DNA from: Burkholderiales bacterium
Lineage (GTDB): Bacteria > Pseudomonadota > Gammaproteobacteria > Burkholderiales > Burkholderiaceae_C
Length of the DNA: 7,022 bases
NCBI GenBank assembly: GCA_025354615.1
Contig: JANXMO010000456.1
Coordinates: forward strand, 1-7,022
Direction of reading: 5' to 3'
Part shown: positions 1 to 5,196 of the stretch, piece after piece
How the letters are laid out: the number at the start of each line of letters is the position of its first letter
How positions within the stretch are numbered: position 1 is the stretch's first letter
The notes under the pieces: generated by a model
What the model was told of the DNA's origin: nothing
The model's input: only the letters and a program-made list of their open reading frames with translations
Databases searched by the model: none
Position numbers and translations under genes: made by a program

Positions 1-1494
1 GTCTTTGTCAAAAAACAGAATGCGCAACCCCAGCACTTTGGTCAGCAGGGTGAGCAAAAAGCCCAGCAGTACTGACTTGCCGGTGCCGGTCATGCCACAG
101 ATGAACGTGTTGCCTGGATCCTTTTCGCCGATCCGGTTGCGGCCGAGGACCATCTGGTGTAGGTTCAGGTAGTACGGCTGCTTGGCTGGCGTTTGCAGGA
201 TGGCGACGGCCTCCCCCCACGGGTTGCCGTCCCGCTTACCGAGGTCGAAGTTGTGCATGGGCGACATGCAGGCGAAATTGCGCGTGGTGATCGTCGCAAC
301 GCGTGGACGCCATTTCCAGTTGCCGGGCAGTTGCGCAAAGTGGGCGCACTCGGGGACGACGTCCACGGTGGCCACTTTGTAGCCAACGTCTTCCTGTAAC
401 GCGGTTCGCGCATTCGCCATGTCCTTGCGCACTTGGTCAACGGTGTTGCCCATGATGCCCAGGCTGTAGTGGTACTCGCCCATGTAAACCCGGCCGTTGC
501 GCACGTCTTCCAACGCGCTCTCCATGTCCTGGATCTGTTGAGGCGACCCCTCCCCGCCGCTGACCAGACGGTTGCGCTGCAGTTCGACGGCCTTCAAGCC
601 GTCACGCTTGCTCATGAAGCTGAAGCTTTGCGTCTCGACAAATTCGTAGTTGCCATAGAACAGGCAGTTGTTCATGCCGGGCTCGGAGACCTCCGGGTAG
701 TCCAGAAAATCCAAATAGCCGGTGAAGCCACGGCGCAGCAAGTGCTGGCTTTGCACGACGCCGTTCGAATCGCCAGCGAACAGGCGTGCGTCGCACAGGT
801 AGTTGTAGATGGGCGAGGGTTCGAGATCCACCGGCTCGTACAGACCGGTCAGCAAGAACCTGTAGAAGCCCAGCATGTCAGAGCGAGTGCGGGTTTCGCC
901 GCTAGCGAGCGTGCGTTCGTGGCATCCCAGTCGCTCGCCGCCGTATTTGCGCATGCTGGCTTCGACCTGCTGGGTGAGCGCGGCAAAGCGCTCCAGCACG
1001 TCGGCATCAAATTCATTGAGGATTTCGGCGCTGCGCGTGCGCATTTTCTTGAGCGCACCCGCTGCGGTGGCTGTTGGCCGTAGCAGCAGTGTGAAATACA
1101 GCTCGTTCTTGAGCATGGACTGCTCGGCAAGCGCGTCGTAGTACTTGTCGTTGAGCTGCTGGCCAAAGCTGCTGGGGAATCGTCCTTTGAGCCGATCGGT
1201 GAAGCGCCTGCGAACCCGGTGCACCCAGAGAGCACACGGCTCAGAGCTTTCAGAGCCGCGCACGCCGTGAAGAAAGTTCACCAGCTCGCGCTTGGCGCTG
1301 GCAATTTGCCCTGCAGATGCCGTCTCGAACGGGATGCCGTGCAGCCGCCAGGTCGCGCAGACATCGCCGTTGTCGCGCAGCTTGATGACGTCGGGTGCGA
1401 TGTGCACACCCATTGGGATGTAGTTCGCGACATGCACTTCGCCTTTGCCGAGGCTTTTCGACTCTTCAAGCTGACCGGATTTTTTGAAAAACAT
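1..1494 (-). CDS. virB4: Type IV secretion ATPase VirB4, N-terminal 498 residues (cut by window edge)
   Basis: VirB4 is the inner-membrane-associated ATPase that powers assembly of the type IV secretion channel and pilus. The minus-strand frame is open from the ATG at 1494 to the window edge, giving 498 codons. The family is usually about 800 residues, so the C-terminal part with Walker B lies outside. The visible part is the long N-terminal CagE/TrbE/VirB-type domain, with a segment around residue 225 containing LEPSPIYNYL and a segment near 340 containing VYMGEYHYSLGIMG. The Walker A motif GMTGTGKS is at residues 467-474 (bases 73-96). Start choice: the ATG lies 5 bp after the virB3 stop, with GGAAG a few bases upstream. 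It is the fourth gene of a leftward virB1-virB2-virB3-virB4 operon. No frame disruption is seen. Family assignment is firm; whether the element is a plasmid or an ICE cannot be told from this gene. Confidence 0.95.
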   Translation of the reverse strand, partial: MFFKKSGQLEESKSLGKGEVHVANYIPMGVHIAPDVIKLRDNGDVCATWRLHGIPFETASAGQIASAKRELVNFLHGVRGSESSEPCALWVHRVRRRFTDRLKGRFPSSFGQQLNDKYYDALAEQSMLKNELYFTLLLRPTATAAGALKKMRTRSAEILNEFDADVLERFAALTQQVEASMRKYGGERLGCHERTLASGETRTRSDMLGFYRFLLTGLYEPVDLEPSPIYNYLCDARLFAGDSNGVVQSQHLLRRGFTGYLDFLDYPEVSEPGMNNCLFYGNYEFVETQSFSFMSKRDGLKAVELQRNRLVSGGEGSPQQIQDMESALEDVRNGRVYMGEYHYSLGIMGNTVDQVRKDMANARTALQEDVGYKVATVDVVPECAHFAQLPGNWKWRPRVATITTRNFACMSPMHNFDLGKRDGNPWGEAVAILQTPAKQPYYLNLHQMVLGRNRIGEKDPGNTFICGMTGTGKSVLLGFLLTLLTKVLGLRILFFDKD

Positions 1495-1499
1495 GTCGC

Positions 1500-1823
1500 T
1501 TACTTCCGAGGTGGCAGGGGCGAGAAGCTCACCGCTCCCCAGAATTTGCGCGTGGCCGTCTGGCGGCTGCGCATGCGCGCTTTCATCAGGTACTGCAGCA
1601 GGCGGTGTTCGTCGTTGGATCCCACCTTGCGCGCCCAGGCATACACGAACACGCCGATAACTACGAAGACCAGTGCCGCGCTCAGCCGGATGAAATAGAA
1701 GCTGAGAACGGTGAGCTGGCCGATCGCCAGAGCACCCAGGATGAAAGGGATGAGCGGTACACCCAGAATCGTGCTGGGAGCAGTGCAGCCCTTGTAGATG
1801 GGGTCGTAGAAATCATCCTGCAT
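1500..1823 (-). CDS. virB3: Type IV secretion system inner-membrane protein VirB3
   Basis: This is a 107-residue protein of the VirB3/TrbD family, a small inner-membrane component of the secretion machine that works with VirB4 and the pilin; some systems fuse it to VirB4. The N-terminus MQDDFYDPIYKGCTAP carries the family signature of an acidic/aromatic lead followed by Lys-Gly-Cys-Thr. Two hydrophobic segments follow at about residues 18-40 and 43-63. The basic C-terminal part (AWARKVGSNDEHRLLQYL and an Arg-rich stretch) should lie in the cytoplasm. The frame stays open further upstream, to an ATG at 1952, but that extension is a shadow of virB2; the ATG at 1823 matches where the family begins. 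It sits 28 bp after virB2 and 5 bp before virB4, as in canonical virB operons. Confidence 0.93.
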   Translation of the reverse strand: MQDDFYDPIYKGCTAPSTILGVPLIPFILGALAIGQLTVLSFYFIRLSAALVFVVIGVFVYAWARKVGSNDEHRLLQYLMKARMRSRQTATRKFWGAVSFSPLPPRK

Positions 1824-1851
1824 CGCTGTGCGCCTGCTCGGGTTAATTCGT

Positions 1852-2226
1852 TCAGGTGAAGAGCCAGCTGACCAACACGGGAGCAAGGCCCGCAATGGAG
1901 GTGCCGACCATCGTGGGGAACATGTCTTTGATGGTCTTGCCGGCGAAGGCAATCATGTAACCGATGTAGGACCAGGCAATGACGAGGACCGCCACCCCCA
2001 CGCCTTGCACAATGTTTTGCCAGCCCGTGGCAACCGCATTGATGCGAGCCTGCGCTGCACCGGCACCGCCAGTGCCCGTAGTTGTTGCTTGGGCATGGGC
2101 CAAGTCAGGCATCAGCAAAAACACAACGGCAATACAGAAGGCACTCCACATCAAGAACCTTCCCCACTCCATTGCGGCGTTGCGATTTTTAAAAACAGCG
2201 GTATCTCCCGTTGTCGTGACATACAT
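1852..2226 (-). CDS. virB2: Type IV secretion major pilin VirB2 (TrbC/VirB2 family)
   Basis: This is a 124-residue pre-pilin. VirB2 is inserted in the inner membrane, processed, and polymerised into the conjugative pilus. The N-terminal part is an extended signal sequence: a short polar lead (residues 1-23), a hydrophobic core at about 24-40, then PDLAHAQA, which offers signal peptidase cleavage after Ala45 or Ala47. The mature part begins with a small Thr/Gly/Ala-rich stretch and has two hydrophobic segments at about 72-95 and 106-123, separated by the polar loop GKTIKDMFP, the hairpin topology of the family. The ATG at 2226 is preceded by AGGAG with a 6-nt gap. A second Met at residue 19, just before the hydrophobic core, is a possible alternative start but lacks such a site. 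It lies 13 bp downstream of virB1 and 28 bp upstream of virB3. Confidence 0.93.
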   Translation of the reverse strand: MYVTTTGDTAVFKNRNAAMEWGRFLMWSAFCIAVVFLLMPDLAHAQATTTGTGGAGAAQARINAVATGWQNIVQGVGVAVLVIAWSYIGYMIAFAGKTIKDMFPTMVGTSIAGLAPVLVSWLFT

Positions 2227-2232
2227 AAAAAG

Positions 2233-2237
2233 CTCCT
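2233..2237 (-). promoter_or_regulatory. Ribosome binding site of virB2
   Basis: AGGAG read on the minus strand, 6 nt before the ATG at 2226. It lies in the 13-bp gap after the virB1 stop codon and fixes the VirB2 start at the short (124-residue) form rather than at the upstream ATG at 2379. Confidence 0.75.
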
Positions 2238-2239
2238 GC

Positions 2240-2794
2240 TTAAAGTTGTGATGCCCTGAAGGGCGGTGTTTCGCGCGGCTGCGTCGAAAGGGGTTGGCCC
2301 GGCGTCTCCTTTTGGAGGGCTTTTTGCGCAGAGGGGGGTGCCGCCAGAGCGGCAGCAACGACCTTCTGCACGTAGCCATGCGAATAGCCGGTCACGAAGT
2401 TGTTGGAGTAGTAGCAACTGAGGGCGTCGCGCAAGGCGAGCTGAGGCGCGTCGCTCTTGTGGCTCGCGCGCTTGTAGCAATCAGTGAGGATGCCGGCGGC
2501 CGCGCGCAAGTTCTCGCACGGATCGAATACGGATTCCTGGTTCAGTCGATATGCCGGCCAATTTTGTACATAGATCTGGATCAGGCCGGCGGAAAACCGT
2601 GTACCTCGTTGCCGGAGAGCGGCAACGGTGCTGATGGCTTCAAGGAGGTTTTGTGGTTGTCGTTCCAAACGGCCATTGACCACGCCAATTGCGTTTGGGT
2701 TAAGACTCGACTCCACCGTGGCCATCGCAAGCAGCGTGGTCGGAGCGACATGAGGCGCGCACTGTTGTGCGAGCGAAGCGAAGTCGACAAACAA
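2240..2794 (-). CDS. virB1: VirB1-like lytic transglycosylase
   Basis: This is a 184-residue (TTG start) SLT-fold lytic transglycosylase that cleaves peptidoglycan glycan strands so the type IV secretion channel can be built across the wall. The N-terminal SLAQQCAPHVAPTTLLAM leads to the catalytic Glu in VESSLNPNAIG (Glu28 from the TTG, Glu31 from a GTG at 2803). GLIQIY then matches the second family motif (usually GLMQI), followed by NWPAY and a Cys-containing helix region (DPCENLRAAAGIL). A Pro/Gln-rich tail of about 35 residues follows. There is no ATG near the start. The GTG at 2803 abuts AGGA with no spacer, whereas the TTG at 2794 has AGGAG with an 8-nt spacer, so TTG is preferred; the two differ by 3 residues. 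No clear N-terminal signal peptide is visible. First gene of the leftward virB operon. Confidence 0.88.
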   Translation of the reverse strand: MFVDFASLAQQCAPHVAPTTLLAMATVESSLNPNAIGVVNGRLERQPQNLLEAISTVAALRQRGTRFSAGLIQIYVQNWPAYRLNQESVFDPCENLRAAAGILTDCYKRASHKSDAPQLALRDALSCYYSNNFVTGYSHGYVQKVVAAALAAPPSAQKALQKETPGQPLSTQPRETPPFRASQL

Positions 2795-2802
2795 ACGAAA
2801 CA

Positions 2803-2807
2803 CTCCT
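2803..2807 (-). promoter_or_regulatory. Ribosome binding site deciding the virB1 TTG start
   Basis: AGGAG on the minus strand. It stands 8 nt before the TTG at 2794 but overlaps the GTG at 2803, so it can serve only the TTG. This is the reason for choosing the rarer start codon. Confidence 0.55.
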
Positions 2808-2817
2808 GGATTTGTTT

Positions 2818-2832
2818 TTAATGTGGTATCAC
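2818..2832 (+). repeat. 15-bp direct repeat, copy 1 (TTAATGTGGTATCAC)
   Basis: Exact match to the copy at 2986-3000, in the same orientation, with starts 168 bp apart. This copy lies 24 bp upstream of the virB1 TTG start and just behind its ribosome binding site, so a protein bound here would block the start of the virB operon. The repeat is not itself palindromic. Possible operator; no known box is recognised. Confidence 0.7.
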
Positions 2833-2917
2833 TCTAACACTGTTGCATGGCGTGTAATGCCCGTCAATCCCTCTTAGGTGTGACATTGGGGGGAACGGTG
2901 CAAATGAATTTTTCTCC

Positions 2918-2947
2918 ATAGAAATTGGATTTCAACGTAACTGTCAA
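2918..2947 (-). promoter_or_regulatory. Candidate virB operon promoter
   Basis: On the minus strand a perfect -35 hexamer TTGACA (2947-2942) is followed, after 18 nt, by the weak -10-like TTCTAT (2923-2918). The -35 is inside the perfect palindrome 2941-2956, an arrangement typical of a repressor-controlled promoter. The -10 match is only 3 of 6, so this is tentative. It would leave a leader of about 115 nt before virB1, containing direct-repeat copy 1. Confidence 0.25.
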
Positions 2948-2956
2948 TGTTGACAG
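2941..2956. promoter_or_regulatory. 16-bp perfect palindrome, possible operator
   Basis: CTGTCAA-TG-TTGACAG: two perfect 7-bp arms around a 2-bp centre. It contains a consensus TTGACA on each strand, so a bound dimeric regulator would cover a -35 element in either direction. The sequence does not match any operator I recognise. Confidence 0.55.
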
Positions 2957-2985
2957 GGTCCCCCTGAATCAATGGTCATGCATTA

Positions 2986-3000
2986 TTAATGTGGTATCAC
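2986..3000 (+). repeat. 15-bp direct repeat, copy 2 (TTAATGTGGTATCAC)
   Basis: Identical to 2818-2832. It sits 29 bp from the 16-bp palindrome, midway in the intergenic region, so the two copies bracket that palindrome. This suggests a pair of sites for one regulator, possibly acting through a DNA loop; that is inference. Confidence 0.7.
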
Positions 3001-3030
3001 GTAAAATGCGGGGTAACTGTTGTTTGGTCT

Positions 3031-3044
3031 AACTTTTGAAAGTT
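3031..3044. promoter_or_regulatory. 14-bp perfect palindrome, possible operator
   Basis: AACTTT-TG-AAAGTT: perfect 6-bp arms around a 2-bp centre, the same TG centre as the palindrome at 2941-2956 but with different arms. It is AT-rich and short, so chance occurrence is a real alternative. Confidence 0.3.
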
Positions 3045-3228
3045 GAGGCGCAGCATTAACCCGTGATGACGGCGTTTCGTCAGGCGTTTTGACAACATGC
3101 AGGGCAGTGAAAGTCACCCCGGCTCAATGGAACCTTCGTGCAGATATTGGCGATGGCACGGGAAAGATGGCCGAGCAAGAAATAACGGAATGTCCAATGA
3201 TTATTTTTGTAGCACAATGCCACCTAAC

Positions 3229-3245
3229 GGTGTCATAATGACCCC
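3229..3245. promoter_or_regulatory. Imperfect palindrome and -10-like box upstream of antitoxin gene
   Basis: GGTGTCATAATGACCCC: arms pair at 7 of 8 positions around a central A, with a perfect GTCAT-A-ATGAC core. It covers the -10-like hexamer CATAAT (3234-3239) and ends 13 bp before the antitoxin ATG. Type II antitoxins commonly bind such a site to repress their own operon. No good -35 is visible at the right spacing, so the promoter part is weaker than the palindrome. Confidence 0.45.
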
Positions 3246-3247
3246 TC

Positions 3248-3254
3248 AAGGAGG
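3248..3254 (+). promoter_or_regulatory. Ribosome binding site of the antitoxin gene
   Basis: AAGGAGG, close to the ideal anti-16S match, 4 nt before the ATG at 3259. It decides the start against the longer frame beginning at 3097 and implies strong translation of the antitoxin relative to the toxin. Confidence 0.8.
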
Positions 3255-3258
3255 CCTT

Positions 3259-3627
3259 ATGTCTACACTTGCTTCGATCAAACTTCCGGTTGACCTCATC
3301 AATGCCGCCCGCCAGGATGCTGGCGTGTTCTCCCGTTCTATCAGTGGCCAGGTGGAACACTGGGCGCGGATTGGGCAGGCGCTAGAGGCGGTGCCAGGCT
3401 ATTCCGTGGATCGGGTGCGTGCTGCGCTTGAAGGCAATTTCGATTCTGCAGTGCTGTGTGAGGACGAGCTCCGTATCATGGATGACCTGCTTTTCCAGGA
3501 ACCCACGGTGGCGCAGCGAAAGGCGATGGCGCGGATTGGCGCACGAGCTGGTGCAGTCGGCGTCAATGCAGAAGATCGCCTCGTACGCGTTCGTGCGGAT
3601 GGCAGTACCGAGGTCCTGCCCGAGTGA
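3259..3627 (+). CDS. ParD-like antitoxin of a zeta-type toxin-antitoxin pair
   Basis: This is a 122-residue protein resembling the ParD-like antitoxin family (Pfam ParD_like). The N-terminus STLASIKLPVDLINAARQD followed by FSRSISGQVEHWARIG fits a ribbon-helix-helix-type DNA-binding start: a strand, then an amphipathic helix, then the SRSISGQVEHWARIG motif typical of this family. The rest is acidic/helical and would neutralise the toxin. The start is set by AAGGAGG 4 nt before the ATG. The stop overlaps the toxin start (GTGA), so the pair is translationally coupled and the antitoxin is made first. The palindrome at 3229-3245 is a plausible autoregulatory site. The upstream in-frame extension from 3097 (54 more residues) is rejected because it lacks a ribosome binding site and family-like sequence. 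Confidence 0.82.
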   Translation: MSTLASIKLPVDLINAARQDAGVFSRSISGQVEHWARIGQALEAVPGYSVDRVRAALEGNFDSAVLCEDELRIMDDLLFQEPTVAQRKAMARIGARAGAVGVNAEDRLVRVRADGSTEVLPE

Positions 3628-4862
3628 ACGGGTCTGCCAGCGAACGAAGCCGCCCTGTCCTGCACGTGGTTGCGGGTCCCAACGGCGCCGGCAAAACGAC
3701 CCTTTATGAGACAGTTCTGAAGGATCGGCTTCCGGGTGTCGAGTTTGTCAATGCTGACCTGCTGGCCTGGGCGGAATTCGGGCACCCGGCCGTGACGCTG
3801 GCTGAGTCGCAACGAGGGCAGGAGCTGGCAGATGATCGCCGCAAGATGTTGATGGCCAACGGGCAAAGCTTGGTGGCGGAGAGCACGTTTTCCCACCCAT
3901 CAAAGCTTGAGCTGCTCAAAGAGGCGCGCGAGAAGGGCTATGAGCTGCGCGTGTATCACGTCAACGTGCGCAGCCCTGAAATTTCTGTCTTGCGCGTGCA
4001 GAGCCGGGTGGAATCTGGGGGACATCCGGTCCCAGAGGACAAGATTCGTGAGCGCTATGTGCGCAACCAAGCGCTGATTCGCGAGGCGGTGCGCACCGCC
4101 GACCGGGCATTTGTCTTTGACAACTCAAAGCTAGGCGAACCCCATCGCTTGGCCATTGGCTTTCGCCTGGGTGAGGTCGTTCGCCTTAACGATCCGGTGC
4201 CTAGTTGGGCGCGCCAGCTCTATGCCGAGGATCTCAGTCGCTTTGCGCCGGAGCGCGTTAATGCCCCAGCGGCGAGTTATGAGGCCGCGGCGGCGCTGAC
4301 CCGGCAGCGGCTCGGCGAAGATGCGCGAACTTTCATTGCGCGACCTGCAGGACGCTATGCAGGTGAAATCATCGGCATCACACAAATGCACGTTGTTCAG
4401 AGGCTGAGCGCCCGCGCGTCAGTTGTTCACTTTACAGACAGGTTGCCTCGGCCGCTGGCATTAAAAGAGCGTGTGGTTCTCCAATATCCTTCAGATCGGG
4501 TTGGCTCGGTTGTCGTTGAGCCGTTGCGGCAAGCCCGAGAGGCGGCGCCCCTGCAACAAAACATGGCGCCGGTTGATGCTGGAGAAAAGTCTCCGCTAGC
4601 GAACGCTGTTGATCCCATTGCACGGTTGCAGACGCTAAGTCAAAGTTTTCAAGCACTGGAAGGCGAGGCCATGGCTGGCTTGCTGGAGGCGTTGCGGGCG
4701 GGTCAGAAAGAGGCGGTGCATAAGCTCCTGGAGGCCACGCCGCAATTGCGTGTGGTGGTCCGAGATCTGATGAGGGAGTTGGGTGCTGAACCGCCCAGCC
4801 GTGGTTCGCCTGAAGGGCTTGATCCTGCCCAGCACCGTAAAGGCGAGGACAGAGAACGATAG
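3624..4862 (+). CDS. Zeta-family toxin with KfrB-like C-terminal extension
   Basis: This 412-residue protein starts with GTG, overlapping the antitoxin stop by 4 bp. Residues about 11-200 are a zeta/PezT-type P-loop kinase. Visible motifs are Walker A GPNGAGKTT (18-26), VNADLLA with Asp45, AESTFSHPSK with Glu86, RVESGGHPVPEDKIRERY (128-145) with the arginines expected to contact phosphate, and FVFDNS (163-168). Studied zeta toxins phosphorylate UDP-N-acetylglucosamine and block wall synthesis; this substrate is inferred here. Residues about 236-291 (GRYAGEIIG, HVVQRL, VVHF, then a hydrophobic strand ending QYP) resemble the KfrB domain of plasmid proteins. The tail from about 300 is helical and charged, ending in a Glu/Arg-rich stretch. 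A bare zeta domain is about 200-250 residues, so the extension is the odd part. Weak GAGG 10 nt before the start suits coupled translation. Confidence 0.88.
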   Translation: MNGSASERSRPVLHVVAGPNGAGKTTLYETVLKDRLPGVEFVNADLLAWAEFGHPAVTLAESQRGQELADDRRKMLMANGQSLVAESTFSHPSKLELLKEAREKGYELRVYHVNVRSPEISVLRVQSRVESGGHPVPEDKIRERYVRNQALIREAVRTADRAFVFDNSKLGEPHRLAIGFRLGEVVRLNDPVPSWARQLYAEDLSRFAPERVNAPAASYEAAAALTRQRLGEDARTFIARPAGRYAGEIIGITQMHVVQRLSARASVVHFTDRLPRPLALKERVVLQYPSDRVGSVVVEPLRQAREAAPLQQNMAPVDAGEKSPLANAVDPIARLQTLSQSFQALEGEAMAGLLEALRAGQKEAVHKLLEATPQLRVVVRDLMRELGAEPPSRGSPEGLDPAQHRKGEDRER

Positions 4863-4888
4863 TTCATGGCGTCAGCGAGGTTGGCGGC

Positions 4889-4920
4889 GTCCGTGTTGAA
4901 TCAGCGGACCTCTTGGTTTT
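4889..4920 (+). terminator. Weak candidate terminator after the toxin gene
   Basis: GTCCG (4889-4893) pairs with CGGAC (4905-4909) around an 11-nt loop and is followed by the T-rich TCTTGGTTTT. It lies in the 56-bp gap between the convergent toxin gene and the small minus-strand gene. The stem is short and the T tract interrupted, so support is weak. Confidence 0.25.
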
Positions 4921-5185
4921 AACCTTTGGTGCCAGTTTTTGTTTGGTTTGTCCGAATGATCGGCGTGTTCAGCGGCTGCAGCCGCGCCCGGTATTCCAGG
5001 TCGAATTCGATCAGGCGTTCGATGTACTCGTTGCGTGAGCCCTGATAGGCCTTGAGCATGGCGTTCATCTGCTCGAACGTGCTTTGTTCGAGACGCAGTG
5101 AAAAGGCTTTGCGAGGGGGCTTGTCGGTGCCGGGCAACCGCCGCTTGCGACGGGGTTTTTTTTCTTTGGGAGGGTCTCCAGTCAT
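4919..5185 (-). CDS. Small ribbon-helix-helix-like DNA-binding protein
   Basis: This is an 88-residue basic protein. The first 25 or so residues are Lys/Arg/Pro-rich (KEKKPRRKRRLPGTDKPPRK). Next comes KAFSLRLEQSTFEQMNAMLK, then YQGSRNEYIERLIEFDLEYR: a strand, helix, turn with SRNEYIERLI, and second helix, as in the Arc/CopG/MetJ fold. Such proteins on mobile elements act as transcriptional repressors or relaxosome accessory factors (MobC-like); which role applies here is unknown. The ATG at 5185 is preferred because it leaves 11 bp to the divergent gene; an upstream ATG at 5281 would overlap that gene by 85 bp. No good ribosome binding site is seen upstream of 5185; TATAAC at 5197-5192 looks like a -10 box, which would give a very short leader. 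Convergent with the toxin gene. Confidence 0.72.
   Translation of the reverse strand: MTGDPPKEKKPRRKRRLPGTDKPPRKAFSLRLEQSTFEQMNAMLKAYQGSRNEYIERLIEFDLEYRARLQPLNTPIIRTNQTKTGTKG
5138..5163 (+). terminator. Hairpin followed by T8 on the plus strand, possible terminator inside the small gene
   Basis: CCGCCGCTTGCGACGG (5138-5153) folds into a GC-rich stem with one mismatch and a CTTG loop, then GG and eight T residues (5156-5163). It faces read-through from the toxin gene, 34 bp before the DUF1173 start. It lies within the basic coding segment of the minus-strand gene, whose Arg and Lys codons alone could create it. Confidence 0.3.
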
Positions 5186-5196
5186 GGGGTTGTTAT

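Larger units (their letters stand above)
2795..3258. other. Divergent intergenic control region between virB operon and toxin-antitoxin operon
   Basis: About 460 bp without a convincing gene, flanked by the leftward virB1 start and the rightward antitoxin start, so both promoters must lie here or overlap it. It looks more AT-rich than the flanking genes. It holds a 15-bp exact direct repeat, two perfect palindromes (2941-2956 and 3031-3044) and a 17-bp imperfect palindrome (3229-3245), each listed separately. Short reading frames in it have no recognisable family or codon character. I see no origin-type iteron array; there are only two copies of the repeat. Confidence 0.7.

Noticed and set aside
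433..1083. Plus-strand 216-residue reading frame opposite virB4
   Set aside because: It is fully antisense to virB4, which is an intact 498-codon frame with Walker A. The Ala/His/Val-rich product has no recognisable family and reflects the complement of GC-rich coding sequence.
1824..1952. Longer VirB3 from an ATG at 1952
   Set aside because: The extra 43 residues are Pro/Ser/Arg-rich and lie in a different frame over the end of virB2; the family begins at the MQDDFYDP segment.
2294..2821. Plus-strand 175-residue reading frame opposite virB1
   Set aside because: Antisense shadow of virB1, which carries the catalytic Glu and GLIQI motifs in the other strand.
2818..3000. Replication origin with iterons
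   Set aside because: Only two copies of the 15-bp repeat, widely spaced, with no replication gene or DnaA-box cluster nearby; an operator role fits better.
3061..3117. Promoter using TTGACA at 3089-3094 on the plus strand, and the TGACG-N6-CGTCA stem at 3067-3082
   Set aside because: No -10-like hexamer at 16-18 nt downstream of the TTGACA, and the 5-bp stem is short enough to occur by chance.
3097..3258. N-terminal extension of the antitoxin from an ATG at 3097
   Set aside because: No ribosome binding site, unusual composition rich in Trp, Cys, Ser and Met, and the AAGGAGG before 3259 together with the family start point argues for the short form.
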